64,000 bases of DNA from Prevotellaceae bacterium (GCA_015256945.1 JABZLB010000001.1:1-64000); one strand, 5' to 3'; numbered from the stretch's first letter, positions 35,745-45,875 are shown. Translations and numbers: made by a program. The notes: generated by a model from the sequence alone, not told the origin.

Positions 35745-36830
35745 TTACAGGTTGTCCACGTATGTAAACTTCATGGCCTTTACGTTGTATGCAGCGCGAT
35801 CGAACACCACTTTCACCTTATGGCGGCCTGCCGTAAGTCGTAAATCGCGTGGCGAACTGGTGTTATAGCGGTAGTCTCCCCACCCGCTTGTAGAGGCAAC
35901 ATTGATAGTTCCCGTAGCGTTTACGCCGTCAACCTCGTAGTGCATGGTGCCACCGCTTCCCGAAACACACAAATCAAGACTGTAAACACCGCCATCCTGC
36001 ACGTCGATTGTGTAGATAAGCCATTCGCCGTTCGATGTATAGCCGATGTTTGATGAGCCTTCAATATCAACTCCGCGCCCGTTATCGTCGCCGTTATCCG
36101 CGCGATAGTTGCTGCCTCCCTGATTCTGAGGGTTGGCGTCGTGCCAGGCAACCTCAGGACCTCCAAAGTCGAAGTCGAGGAAAGAAAGCTCCAGTGGTGC
36201 CGACTTTTTCAGCACATGAGGGCCTTTGAAGGGGCTTGTGAGCGATACGTATACGTTAATATCTTTGGTGATGGTGCCGCGGCGGTAATGAACTACCGTT
36301 GATCCTTCGGCTACTCCGCTGATAGTTCCGTCGTCGTATACGTGGGCCACGGCGTCGTTATCCGACCACCAGGCATAATCGGCACGCGATACATTGTTGG
36401 CGTTACCGGGCACGGTTGACGCCGATACCTTTTGCATGGCGCCGGGAATAAGGCTTACGGTATAGACGCCAAAGAGGCGGGTGGCGGTTAATTCAATGTC
36501 AGTAAGGGGATGATTATCCACTACGGTTACCTCGACAGCGAAGCGCGAGCCGTTCTTTTCGGCCACAACGGTGGTGTTTCCGGGTGCTACGGCCGTTACC
36601 ACACCGTTGTTATCGACGGTGGCTATTTCGGCCGACTCACTCGTCCACCGGGCTTGTCCCGATACAGGACTGACGATAAGGGTATCGGTCTGGCCTACGG
36701 TGAGGGTAAGTTCGTGCTTGTTAACGAATATCTCATGGGTTACCTCCTCGCGCTCGTAGCTGTCGCAGGCCGACAGAAGAGCCAGCACGGAGAACGCGAG
36801 AACGAAAATATTTACTGCTGATTTCATCAT
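35745..36830 (-). CDS. Surface lipoprotein with two BIG2-type domains and a CBM6-like module
   Basis: A 361-residue lipoprotein (Cys22 in LLSAC) with acidic DSYEREEVTHE for surface export. A BIG2-type Ig domain covers about 35-105 (HELTLTVGQTDTLIVSPVSG, then AEIATVDNNGVVTAVAPGNT). A second Ig-like domain runs to about 205 (GTISGVAEGSTVVHYR). A C-terminal carbohydrate-binding beta-sandwich resembles CBM6, with ANPQNQGGSNYRADNGDD, GYTSNGEWLIYTIDV and TAGRHKVKVVFDRAAYNVKA. These features suggest a surface glycan-binding protein of the PUL. It is the last gene of the operon, 16 bp after the DUF1735-like gene, before a terminator. Confidence 0.85.
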   Translation of the reverse strand: MMKSAVNIFVLAFSVLALLSACDSYEREEVTHEIFVNKHELTLTVGQTDTLIVSPVSGQARWTSESAEIATVDNNGVVTAVAPGNTTVVAEKNGSRFAVEVTVVDNHPLTDIELTATRLFGVYTVSLIPGAMQKVSASTVPGNANNVSRADYAWWSDNDAVAHVYDDGTISGVAEGSTVVHYRRGTITKDINVYVSLTSPFKGPHVLKKSAPLELSFLDFDFGGPEVAWHDANPQNQGGSNYRADNGDDNGRGVDIEGSSNIGYTSNGEWLIYTIDVQDGGVYSLDLCVSGSGGTMHYEVDGVNATGTINVASTSGWGDYRYNTSSPRDLRLTAGRHKVKVVFDRAAYNVKAMKFTYVDNL

Positions 36831-36846
36831 GAAAAGAATTTGAGGG

Positions 36847-37767
36847 TTACTGTTTGTCGTCGATAATCTTCGTGCGAAGCTCTTCCTTTATTTCGTACCA
36901 GTCGGATCCCGACTTGTATTTGTAATGCAAAAGGAAGTTGCCATACTTAATATTGTTGGCGGTATTCTCTACAAAATACTTGTTGGGATAGTCGGCATCG
37001 CCCGACAGTTGCACCACTTCGATGTCGCGAAGAGGCCTTATCTGTACCGTTCCGTCGTCGTTAATATCGAGCAGAACGGCGAACCTGTCGAGGGCAGCGC
37101 GCTTCTTGTCAAACGTTTCGTTGCCGGCCATCATACGTACTGTTTTTGCGCCGATGGGGTAAAGGGTTTTTGTTCCCGGCACAGCCAGCCCCGTTGTACT
37201 GCCGTTTGTATAACGCAGTTCGGACATACTGTAACTGGTTCCGCCCGCAGCGGCCCAGGTATTCTTTATGCGAACATGGTAGAAAACGTAGTTACGGGCG
37301 GGATTTGCCTCGCAGCCGTCATACGATTGTATACGCAAAGGCAGATAGTATGTGCTGTCGGGCGACAGGCCTTCGGGCCTTACGGTAACAGGAATAACGC
37401 CTGTTGTATGCCCCGCCTTGACAACAAATGTCATCGATGCCATGGTATAATGGCTCTCAGGAAGCAGTCGGGCATACTTGTCGACGGCATTATCAAACTG
37501 TGCTACGTTGTAATTTTCGAGCACTTCAGGTGCTTTTACAATATTAACGGTGACGTCTTTGTCGGTACCTGTTGAACCACCCATCGACAAGGCTATGTAG
37601 CCAACGCGGGCCGTATCCGACAGGTTGAACACCTTGTCGCTGACGTGGTCGGCATTGCTTACGAAAGAAAAGACATGCTTATACTGCTCTTTCGTGAACA
37701 CTTCGTTCTCGTTACACGAAGCCAATAGCAGAAAAGCTGCCGGACATAAAAGATATTTTGCTTTCAT
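36847..37767 (-). CDS. DUF1735/DUF4361-type surface lipoprotein
   Basis: A 306-residue lipoprotein with signal peptide ending LLLASC (Cys18) and an acidic NENEVFTKE start. The N-terminal part, with VNIVKAPEVLENYN and then FVVKAGHTTGVIPVTV, fits the BACON/DUF1735 immunoglobulin-like domain placed before glycan-binding or hydrolase modules in PULs. The C-terminal half (FDKKRAALDRFAVLLDINDD, NIKYGNFLLHYKYKSG) resembles DUF4361, a beta-sandwich found with it. It probably binds glycan at the cell surface. The gene follows SusD after a 418-bp gap holding AT-rich tracts and purine-rich repeats, with no gene, and precedes the CBM6-like lipoprotein. Confidence 0.8.
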   Translation of the reverse strand: MKAKYLLCPAAFLLLASCNENEVFTKEQYKHVFSFVSNADHVSDKVFNLSDTARVGYIALSMGGSTGTDKDVTVNIVKAPEVLENYNVAQFDNAVDKYARLLPESHYTMASMTFVVKAGHTTGVIPVTVRPEGLSPDSTYYLPLRIQSYDGCEANPARNYVFYHVRIKNTWAAAGGTSYSMSELRYTNGSTTGLAVPGTKTLYPIGAKTVRMMAGNETFDKKRAALDRFAVLLDINDDGTVQIRPLRDIEVVQLSGDADYPNKYFVENTANNIKYGNFLLHYKYKSGSDWYEIKEELRTKIIDDKQ

Positions 37768-38185
37768 ATATTGGAAAAATCGTTGTTTAAAAATTATTTT
37801 TTCAGGAGACAGGAGTTATTTTAAAAGTAAAAAGGTAAAAAAGTAAAAAGGTAAAATATGATAGTGGTCGCACGGTATTCCTGACAAATATCAGCATTGA
37901 AATGAGCCTTATTGCGGACAGCTGCCTTGCTGTCGCCAGTTTCAACCCGTACTGTTCCATATTTATTTCTAATGAAATACTTTCAACTGTTCGTTTTTCA
38001 GAGATAAGTTTTATGTCCTTTCAACTACTGATTTCTTTAATCATCAACCTGCGAGGAAGCTTTTAGCTTTTTCTCTTATAAATGGTCGTATGTTTAAGCA
38101 CTCCTTGTTTTCCAATGGGAATAATCTTTCCTGTCAAAAAGAACACGAAGTTTTTTACTTTTTTACTCTTTTAATTTTTTACTTT

Positions 38186-40198
38186 TTAATTCCATCCCGG
38201 GTTCTGCGACATGGCGGGAAGCTTGCGAATTTCCGAGTTAGGGATGGGCATAAACATCATCTTTCGGTTTACGACGCGGCTGCCAACGCGATTAGAATTG
38301 GGCACTGTGCGCTGATAGAATGTGGCTTTTGTACCGTCCATATTCATGCCCGTCATGGTCACCGACTCCGTAGCCTCATACTCTCCCCATCGGCGAACGT
38401 CGTAATAACGTTCGTTTTCGAAGAGGAATTCAACCATGCGTTCCTGCTCGATAAGCTTCTGAACCTTGTCGACATCGGCAGCTTCGGCCATCGACATGCC
38501 CGGCAGGCCGGCACGATGGCGCACCTGATTGAAGGCCTTGCGCATTTCGTCGACATCGCGCGAAAGCGTATAGGTTTCGCCATCAAGCTGTATGGTATGA
38601 GTGGTTGTGAGATGATTCAGGGCCTCAGCATACATCAACAGGATGTCGGCATAGCGTATCATGGGATAGGCCTTGGTTAAACGCTTGGCGTTTGTGCCCG
38701 CCCAGGCATCGGTAGGATTGATGAATTTCTTGATGACATAACCCGTAAGCGGATAGTCGACCGTGTTACTCTGCTTGCCATCAGGCGAGTCGTAATAATA
38801 GGTAACGGTCTGCTTGTAGTCGCCCACCGTCGATGTTGACGTCATAGGCCAGAAGCATTCGCTGAAGCCCACAGAAGCATAGAAGCGCATTTCGCGGTTA
38901 TTGTACATGTTATACACGCCGCTGTTGAGGCGGTAGCCTGAGAAATTCTTCTGCGATGTAGTAAATCCGCTCTCTGAATAAGGGTATTGTGGGGTCGACT
39001 CATCGATGTTACGGCCATCGGCCATGCGGTAGGCGTCGATTACCTTTTGTGTGACACAGTAGTGGTTCCAGCCGTTAAGATGTGCGGGGAACGACTGCTG
39101 CGTGTGGGAAGTAAGGTCATTACTGTATCGCGCCCAGACCCATTCGGGATTGCTTGGTATCACATCTTCGCCGTTAAACATATCTGCATACGAGTGGAGA
39201 GGGTCGATACCGGCCGCACCTGCGGGCCATGGCAGCAGATAATCGGGGTCGGAAGTAACATTCGTTGGGAGAGCAGGTGTCTCGGATGAGCTTTCAACGG
39301 TATGCAGACGATACATGGAATTGCCGTTCTTTTTCATGTCCATCACGCGCTTGCACGCTGCTGCGGCAACGGCCCAGCGCTTTTCATCGTAGGTCTGACT
39401 GATGTAGAAGGCTCCGTCCGACTTGCGTTTCCAGTTGCCGAAACAGCGTCGTGCCTCATCGCCACCGTTGTAGGCCGGGCTGGCCTGGTACACACGCAGG
39501 CGGGCTATCAAGCCGTATGCTGCACCGCGTGTGGGGCGACCGAAGTCGGCTATCGACTGCTGGAGGGGCAGACTCTTGGCTGCTTCTTCAAACTCGTTGC
39601 AGATATAGTCGACACATTCGTCATAAGTGCCGCGCTCACGGTTATAGTTTTTCAGTTCCTCGTTGTTGGGAATAACCTCATCGCCCAGCAGCAACGTGGG
39701 ACCCCAGTCGAGTAAAAGGCGGTAGTAGGCGTAGCCACGCATGAAGTGTGTGTAGCCTAACATGTCGCGACGGTCGTTTACTGACAGGCCGGGAACTTTG
39801 CCAATGTTCTTCAAAACCGTGTTACAGCGGCGTATAGCCTTGTAGTTATTATAGTAGCGTGTTTCGAAAGGGCCGAGGCTTTTCGAATCAATCTCGCCCG
39901 TAACATACTTCATTGTGATGTCCGACTTGGCGTTGGAGAAAGCCTCATCAGTAGCCAGCGGTCCGAGCGTATTGGGCGATCCCTCAATAAGATTGCCCTC
40001 ATCGGGGAACATTCGTGAAATATCCCACATGTAAGCCACCGCATTTCGTGTGTTGGCAAAGATGGAATCGCTGCTTATTTCGTCTGAAAAATAGTTGTCG
40101 GCTACGTCGAGAAAGTTACACGACGGCATCAGCAGGGCCGAGCCGACAAGGGGCAGCAGGCCGGCAATAATTTTCTTATAGGTGTTGTGTATCATCAT
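38186..40198 (-). CDS. SusD/RagB-family surface lipoprotein
   Basis: Surface ligand-capture lid for the SusC gene 45 bp upstream. The 670-residue protein has a lipobox LMPSC (Cys27) and NFLDVADNYFSDE. The SusD helices include YTHFMRGYAYYRLLLDWGP, and the C-terminal SusD domain carries the LIEQERMVEFLFENERYYD and VRRWG signature followed by AFNQVRHRAGLP. At 670 residues it is longer than average, with insertions in the middle of the SusD domain. The stop TAA lies inside the AT-rich GTAAAAA tract. An alternative ATG one codon in is possible. Family certain, glycan unknown. Confidence 0.96.
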   Translation of the reverse strand: MMIHNTYKKIIAGLLPLVGSALLMPSCNFLDVADNYFSDEISSDSIFANTRNAVAYMWDISRMFPDEGNLIEGSPNTLGPLATDEAFSNAKSDITMKYVTGEIDSKSLGPFETRYYNNYKAIRRCNTVLKNIGKVPGLSVNDRRDMLGYTHFMRGYAYYRLLLDWGPTLLLGDEVIPNNEELKNYNRERGTYDECVDYICNEFEEAAKSLPLQQSIADFGRPTRGAAYGLIARLRVYQASPAYNGGDEARRCFGNWKRKSDGAFYISQTYDEKRWAVAAAACKRVMDMKKNGNSMYRLHTVESSSETPALPTNVTSDPDYLLPWPAGAAGIDPLHSYADMFNGEDVIPSNPEWVWARYSNDLTSHTQQSFPAHLNGWNHYCVTQKVIDAYRMADGRNIDESTPQYPYSESGFTTSQKNFSGYRLNSGVYNMYNNREMRFYASVGFSECFWPMTSTSTVGDYKQTVTYYYDSPDGKQSNTVDYPLTGYVIKKFINPTDAWAGTNAKRLTKAYPMIRYADILLMYAEALNHLTTTHTIQLDGETYTLSRDVDEMRKAFNQVRHRAGLPGMSMAEAADVDKVQKLIEQERMVEFLFENERYYDVRRWGEYEATESVTMTGMNMDGTKATFYQRTVPNSNRVGSRVVNRKMMFMPIPNSEIRKLPAMSQNPGWN

Positions 40199-40243
40199 TT
40201 TTCGTTATTCGTTTATGAAAAATTGTGTCTTCGTACCGTAATA

Positions 40244-43200
40244 TCAGAAATGGATATACAGCTGGAAGGTGTAGGTTGCAGGTATGGGATAAACCAGACC
40301 ACGGGAAGAAGCCTGCTCGGGATCAAACTCTTTGATGCTGTCAAACACAAACAGATTCGAGCCGATAAGCTGGAAGTCGACTCCCGAAACGCCAATGCTG
40401 CGCAGGTATTTTGTACGCATGGTATAGTTAAGCGTTACCTCCTGCAGGCGCAGGAACCACGCATTGCGATACCAGAAATCGGACGAACGCGAGTTGTTTC
40501 CGCTCTGTCCGTAGGTAAGGCGCGGGAAAATGGCATTGGGATTTTCGGCCAGACTCATGTCGATGCCATGGGCAGCGGCATACTCTTTCGAAATCCAGCG
40601 GTTGTGCGGATTGGCTACTGTTTTGAGCACATTGCCATACTGTCCTTCGAAGAAGGGCACATAGCCGTAGCCCATAAGCTTTACCATGGTGCGGCCGCGC
40701 CCCTTAAAGAGGATGCCTGCCGTAAAATTCTTATAACGATATTCGCCTCCGAAGCCATACATAAGCAGCGGAGTGTCGCCGTTGTAGGCCAGTGGCACGT
40801 AGTCGTCGCCATTGATAAGTCCGTCGCCATTGATGTCACGATACTTAATATCGCCCGGACCGTAAGAGCCAAAAGTCTGTCGTGGGCTCGACTCTACATC
40901 CTTCTGGTCTTTGAACAGGCCCAGAGCCTGCATGCCTCGCTGCACACCATAGGGGTAGCCCGAAACGTTTTGGTAGGGATATGCCGGCACATCCTCTTCC
41001 CAGTTCTTTACATCATTGCGCGAATAGGTAAAGTTACCGCGCAGCGTAAAGTCCATATCGTTGTTGATTCGCTGCTTGAATGTAAAGTTGCCGTCGGCAC
41101 CATAGCTCACCATGCGGCCTACGTTGCTAAAGGGATTTGACGTTAATCCTACATAGCCCGGGATGAGAGAGCGTTGCTGAAATATGTTACTGCGCTCGTC
41201 ATGAAAGAAGTCTACAACAAGGCTAAGGCGCTCATTGAAGAAGCGGCTTTCAATACCGAAGTCGAATTTCTTGGCTATTTCCCATTTCAGATTATCGGCA
41301 CCGATATAGCTTTCCTGCAGTGTCTCAACCTGCGACGAGCCGAAAGGTATATTGTTAAGGCGCTGCACAATGGTAAGATACGGGAAACGCTTGCGTGTAA
41401 TCTTGTCATTTCCTACGGTTCCGTAAGAGGCACGCAGCTTCAGGAAGTTCATAAACGGCAGGGCCTTGCGTACAAATTCGTAGTTGGTTGGTATCCAGCC
41501 TACGGCCACTGACGGGAAAAAGCCGAAGCGATGCCCGCTGGCAAAGTTCTCCGAACCGGTATAACCGAAGTTCAAATCAACCATATAGGTATCCTTATAA
41601 CCATAGGTAAGGCGGCTTGATATGCCCTGATAGCGGAACGGTATGGAGCTCATGTTCGAGTTTGCATCGTTCGAATTCTTGGCATCGCTCATATAATAAT
41701 AGAGCAGTCCCGACACACGGTGGTCATGATTAAATACGCGGTCGTAGTTAAGTGTGCTTTCAAAGTGGTACTTTCTGTACTGGCTGGTGCTCTTTCCAAA
41801 CGATGCAGCCTGGCTGGCAATGCGCAAAACGGTGTTCAAAGAGCCGTCAGCGTTGCGGCCTACGGCCTGATAAAGTGCGGGCTGTATGAGCCTGCTTTCA
41901 CTATAATAGGTGTTAATGTTATAAGCTCCCTGAAAGCGAATGCGAAGGCCGGGGGTGATAAACTTCAGGTCCTGGTCAACAGCGAGCGTTACCTTACCTT
42001 CATATCCCTGATCGCTGCGGCGGCCACGGCGGTTAATTGACACGTAAGGCGAGGTAAGAGCATTGGCTCCTGCGGCAGGATATTCGCCGTTAGAATAGAC
42101 CATGGGCAGCAGCAACGGGTTGAGATATGCCTGTGCAGCCCATATATAATCGGTGTTTGAGATACCTGGATTATCGTTGATAATCAGCGTTCCGTCGGTG
42201 CCGAAATATACCTTTGTAAGCGGCGTGAGCTTCAAATCGAGGTTGGTACGGTAGGTATAACGGTTGTAGCCTACGTTCGATGCGTACGGACTGTTCTTGT
42301 CGGTTTTATATGCAGCATCTTCGATATTGGCACCCAGACTTATAAAATATTGTGCCACGTTGGCACCTCCACGTGCACTGATATATGCGTTTTTGCTCCA
42401 GGATGTTTTCTTTACCGTTTCCTTCTGCCAGTTTACATCGGGATAAAGGTCGGGGTCGAGGCGGTTTTTGATGATATTCATCGCCATATCGTTATACAAA
42501 GGTGTCTCTCCTCGTTCCTCCCTTGCTTCGTTGGCGAGCTGTGCATACTGGTAAGCGCCGAGATAATCGGGCAGTCGTTTCAGCTGGTTAAGGGTTACCG
42601 AGCCGCGCGCCGTAATCTGAATTTTGTCGGCCATACCGTGTTTTGTGGTAATCAGCACAACGCCATTTGCACCACGGACGCCATATACAGCTGTTGCCGA
42701 TGCGTCCTTAAGCACCGAGAAAGTTTCAATATCGGCCGGGTCAAGGTCGTTGATATTGCCCTCCAAACCGTCGATAAGTACAAGTGCCGACGCATTGGCA
42801 CCAAAGGTCCCTATGCCGCGAATCCAGAAGTCGGATATGTTTTTTCCAGGCTCACCGCTGCGTAACGACGTGATGACGCCGGCCACACGACCTCCCATCA
42901 GGTTCGCCACCGAGGTGGTAGGACGCTGGAGGTCCTGCGGGTCGACGGTGGTAACGGCCGACAGCGTCGATATTTTGCGCTGCGACCCCAGAGCTGTAAC
43001 CACAACCTCGTCGAGCTTATTGTCGGCAACGAGCTTCATCTTCAGGTCGGTTTGATTGCCCATCACCACATACTCGCGCTTCTTGAAGCCGGTGTATGAG
43101 AACACGAGCTTGTCGCCTCGTTCGGCTTTAATGGTAAACTTACCGTCCATATCGGTGACGGTTCCCATGCCGGGTTTGTCCAAAATACTGATGGCAACGC

Positions 43201-43363
43201 CAATCAGCGGCTCGTCGTTATCGCTCACGATACCCGAAACCGTCAGCTCGTTGCTCTTTGCTGCTTGTGCCGTTTGTGTCTTTTGTCCGCCCGTTCGCGT
43301 CTGTGCCGCCACTTGTCCTGCGGATAGAAGCAACAACGATACAAGTAAAAAATGATATTTCAT
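40244..43363 (-). CDS. SusC/RagA-family TonB-dependent receptor
   Basis: Outer-membrane glycan importer of the PUL, 1039 residues. It has a signal peptide ending VAAQ, a CarboxypepD_reg-like domain (about 40-115: VSGIVSDNDEPLIGVAISIL), a TonB-box-like LDEVVVTALG, and the plug with LMGGRVAGVITSLRSGEP, SALVLIDGLEGNINDLDPAD and LKDASATAVYGVRGANGVVL. The large barrel ends QLYIHF with terminal aromatic residue. It pairs with SusD 45 bp downstream. Upstream lies a 440-bp gap (43364-43805) of repeated purine-rich words containing GGAGTTAAG and GACATTTGTCTG, with no gene, before the TIG/NHL gene. Confidence 0.97.
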   Translation of the reverse strand: MKYHFLLVSLLLLSAGQVAAQTRTGGQKTQTAQAAKSNELTVSGIVSDNDEPLIGVAISILDKPGMGTVTDMDGKFTIKAERGDKLVFSYTGFKKREYVVMGNQTDLKMKLVADNKLDEVVVTALGSQRKISTLSAVTTVDPQDLQRPTTSVANLMGGRVAGVITSLRSGEPGKNISDFWIRGIGTFGANASALVLIDGLEGNINDLDPADIETFSVLKDASATAVYGVRGANGVVLITTKHGMADKIQITARGSVTLNQLKRLPDYLGAYQYAQLANEAREERGETPLYNDMAMNIIKNRLDPDLYPDVNWQKETVKKTSWSKNAYISARGGANVAQYFISLGANIEDAAYKTDKNSPYASNVGYNRYTYRTNLDLKLTPLTKVYFGTDGTLIINDNPGISNTDYIWAAQAYLNPLLLPMVYSNGEYPAAGANALTSPYVSINRRGRRSDQGYEGKVTLAVDQDLKFITPGLRIRFQGAYNINTYYSESRLIQPALYQAVGRNADGSLNTVLRIASQAASFGKSTSQYRKYHFESTLNYDRVFNHDHRVSGLLYYYMSDAKNSNDANSNMSSIPFRYQGISSRLTYGYKDTYMVDLNFGYTGSENFASGHRFGFFPSVAVGWIPTNYEFVRKALPFMNFLKLRASYGTVGNDKITRKRFPYLTIVQRLNNIPFGSSQVETLQESYIGADNLKWEIAKKFDFGIESRFFNERLSLVVDFFHDERSNIFQQRSLIPGYVGLTSNPFSNVGRMVSYGADGNFTFKQRINNDMDFTLRGNFTYSRNDVKNWEEDVPAYPYQNVSGYPYGVQRGMQALGLFKDQKDVESSPRQTFGSYGPGDIKYRDINGDGLINGDDYVPLAYNGDTPLLMYGFGGEYRYKNFTAGILFKGRGRTMVKLMGYGYVPFFEGQYGNVLKTVANPHNRWISKEYAAAHGIDMSLAENPNAIFPRLTYGQSGNNSRSSDFWYRNAWFLRLQEVTLNYTMRTKYLRSIGVSGVDFQLIGSNLFVFDSIKEFDPEQASSRGLVYPIPATYTFQLYIHF

Positions 43364-43396
43364 GAATAAAATGGTTTCTAATTTTAGGTGAATCTA

Positions 43397-43800
43397 TTAT
43401 AGGAGTCAGGAGTTATTTTATCAGGAGCCGGGAGTTAAGGAGTTAGAAGGAGTGAAGACATTTGTCTGAACTACGATACTATTCCTTAAGAAGACTTGTG
43501 TATTCTTTTGAGGAGACAGGAGTGAACTTTCAGGAGTTATGGAGTGAAGGAGTTAGGAGAAGTTAAGACATTTGTCTGTTTTATGTCATTAACTCGTTTC
43601 GTTTCCGTCAATGCGGTACTCACATCATTTCTTCTGTTCCATCCCTTATCAGCATTTTGGAAAGGTCATAGTATTGTCTTAACTCCTTAACTCCATAACT
43701 ACTGACTCCTAAGAAAATAACTACTGTCTCCTAAGAAAAGAGTTTTCGAGTCGTGAGAGTATTGGCTTAACTCCCTTTAACTCCTTAACTCCTGACTCCT
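43397..43800. repeat. Purine-rich GGAGTTA repeat cluster
   Basis: Two direct copies of a block with GGAGTTAGAAGGAGTGAAG followed by the palindrome-like GACATTTGTCTG (43430-43475 and 43545-43580), and a reverse-oriented block of CTCCTTAACTCC words (43678-43800). The last block includes two nested TGACTCC/CTGTCTCC variants. The cluster fills the gap between the TIG/NHL gene and the SusC gene. Confidence 0.75.
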
Positions 43801-43805
43801 TTCAA

Positions 43806-45119
43806 TTAATTAATCGTCAGCTTCCTTACACGATAATTGCCCCAGTCGGCCACGTAAACCGAGCCGTCCTTGCCTATACCAATACCCGTAGGCTCTCTGA
43901 AGAGGGCTTCTTTCTTCGAACCGTCCTTGTAACCGGCCGTACCAGGCACGCCGAGTACGGTTTCAACCATCCCTTCGGGCGATATACGGCGAATACAATG
44001 GTTGTCTTTATCGGCCACGTACATGTAGCCCTGGGCATCACAATAAATCTGGCAGGGGTTATGAAACTGCGCTTTTTCCAGCATACCATCGCGGTGACCG
44101 CCACTGGTGTTGCTGCTCGAGAGGCGCTGATATGTGCTGTCGGGCCGCGTTACATCGATGGAAGCTATGCTGTTTGCCATCGTACCGGCATCGTTAAAGA
44201 ACGACATATACAGAATGTTCGGGTGCAAAGGGCTGAATGTCAGACCGTAGCTGTTGCCGGGAGCCGTCTTATAAATAGGTGTAACCTCGTAGGTACGGGG
44301 ATTAATTTTAATAATGTCGCCGTAATAATAACGTGTGTATATGCAGCCGTCATTGGGGTTAACCACCATACAGTGTTTAAATCCGCTCTCGGGAACAGCA
44401 TATCCTGCCGGCCAGATAAGCTCGCGCTGGCGGGGACTCCACATTTCGGCAGGGTCGAGTGATACGTACGAACCCACCGTGGTTTCGGTAGGAATGGTAA
44501 TGACATTCGTCACAGGGTCGGCACAAGGCACATTGCCATTCTCGGGAACTACTATCTCAACCTGTCCGTCTTGCTGGTCAATGCGCATAATTCGCTCGGT
44601 TTCAGAGCCTCCATTATGGCCGCGACTCACGAGGAATATGTTGTCATCGCCGTCAACACACAGAAAGCGAGGGTGCATGGTAGCGGTGTTCAGGTCGCCC
44701 GCTGTGGGCTTTGCACACTGGCCTGTACCCGCTATGGTGGTTACCGAAATTGACTCGTGGTAGATAAACGGCTTGTCAAACACTACCGAATCGCTGCCTA
44801 CCACCACCGACAAACGGCAGGTATCGCCCGGCAAACGCGGTGCCGTTACATACAGCATTGAGCCTGTCGACCCGATGACGGGAGCGACAGAGTTGTTGAA
44901 ATAAACTTTAATTTTAGATACATCCTGTCCAAAATTCGTGCCTTCAAGGATTACCTGCTCCTTGTACATGCCCGAATCGGGATAGAAAGTAGTAAGTTTT
45001 ACCGGCTCCGAAGGGTTGTGAACCAGTGGCGCCGACTCTTCACTCTGACAGCTCGACAATTGTAGCAAGGCTGCCGAAAAAGCGAAAAGCATGGATAACT
45101 TTCCAAGAGTTTGCTTCAT
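43806..45119 (-). CDS. Surface lipoprotein with TIG/IPT domain and NHL-type beta-propeller
   Basis: A 437-residue lipoprotein (Cys24 in LQLSSC) with acidic QSEESAP. Residues ~38-120 form an IPT/TIG domain (FYPDSGMYKEQVILEGTNFG, then LYVTAPRLPGDTC). Residues ~125-437 contain NHL-like blades: DGDDNIFLVSRGHNG, NPCQIYCDAQGYMYVADKDN and EPTGIGIGKDGSVYVADWGN. Such TIG-NHL lipoproteins recur in PULs and are thought to bind glycan at the surface; that role is inferred. It is the first gene of the minus-strand PUL, with TAACTTTG at 45210-45217 as promoter. The gap 45120-45488 also holds a 9-bp-stem hairpin (45326-45368) and no gene. Confidence 0.88.
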   Translation of the reverse strand: MKQTLGKLSMLFAFSAALLQLSSCQSEESAPLVHNPSEPVKLTTFYPDSGMYKEQVILEGTNFGQDVSKIKVYFNNSVAPVIGSTGSMLYVTAPRLPGDTCRLSVVVGSDSVVFDKPFIYHESISVTTIAGTGQCAKPTAGDLNTATMHPRFLCVDGDDNIFLVSRGHNGGSETERIMRIDQQDGQVEIVVPENGNVPCADPVTNVITIPTETTVGSYVSLDPAEMWSPRQRELIWPAGYAVPESGFKHCMVVNPNDGCIYTRYYYGDIIKINPRTYEVTPIYKTAPGNSYGLTFSPLHPNILYMSFFNDAGTMANSIASIDVTRPDSTYQRLSSSNTSGGHRDGMLEKAQFHNPCQIYCDAQGYMYVADKDNHCIRRISPEGMVETVLGVPGTAGYKDGSKKEALFREPTGIGIGKDGSVYVADWGNYRVRKLTIN

Positions 45120-45209
45120 ATTTAATTTTTAGGTTTATAAATGATTCGAATAATCAAACGTCAGGTTTAAAACAGATGGAGGTGCATTACGGCATACTCT
45201 CTCTACCTG

Positions 45210-45217
45210 CAAAGTTA
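45210..45217 (-). promoter_or_regulatory. -7 element upstream of the TIG/NHL gene
   Basis: TAACTTTG on the minus strand, 91 bp before the ATG; the -33 region is weak. Confidence 0.5.
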
Positions 45218-45488
45218 AAAATTATTTTCAAATTCGTATACTTTTCACATTATTTTTTCTTTTTCTGCGTAAAATGGCACAAAAAAAGTAGCTTTTTTAA
45301 AGAAGCAGCGATGTCGTTAAAAGCAACAGAACCGCACGGTTTACACAAGGTATATCGTACGGTTCTGTTATAACAATTGTAAAATATCGATGCCGGGCAG
45401 GCTGCAAATAACCTTCAACACCCGGGCATTACGGTTTATAAGTTCCGGCACCAGCCTTTACCTGTTCCTGCAGCAGGCTGTGAAGCAC

Positions 45489-45875
45489 CTACTTTTGTAT
45501 AGCATTTTCAGGTATCAGATAGGTGCTAATGTCCAGTATAGACAATACTATCCAGAAGGCAACCAGCTGCGTATTGAGACAATAACTGATGACAAGTCCC
45601 AGTAGGCAGCACGCAGTTGAGAAATAACTGCACGGGTTTTTAGAGTAGAGCCTGTTGATATAGGCAGCACCTTCGGTCCTGACATGCCGCACAAATCCGA
45701 ACAATGCTCGCACAAATCCGAACAATGCTACGGCAATACAAACGACCATCAGTGCCCATACTACATCATCTGCCACACCGATACGTCCGAAAACCGGCTG
45801 GATGGCGAAAAGAAAGATTAACGCGCAAAACGCCAACGATTCCAAACTATTATTTTCTGTTAGTTTCTTCATCAT
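45489..45875 (-). CDS. Small four-helix membrane protein of unknown function
   Basis: A 128-residue protein with four hydrophobic segments (about 14-33, 38-54, 85-100, 102-120). I recognise no family. MM at 45875/45872 is preceded by AAAGGAAAT, a fair ribosome-binding site. The sequence LFGFVRALFGFVR comes from a perfect 21-bp tandem duplication (unit starts at 45689 and 45710), a recent in-frame expansion. It lies alone between the PUL and the HU/smalltalk genes. The gap 45876-46603 upstream is AT-rich with TTTTTAC tracts at 46370-46510 and holds only the terminator at 46515-46549. Confidence 0.6.
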   Translation of the reverse strand: MMKKLTENNSLESLAFCALIFLFAIQPVFGRIGVADDVVWALMVVCIAVALFGFVRALFGFVRHVRTEGAAYINRLYSKNPCSYFSTACCLLGLVISYCLNTQLVAFWIVLSILDISTYLIPENAIQK

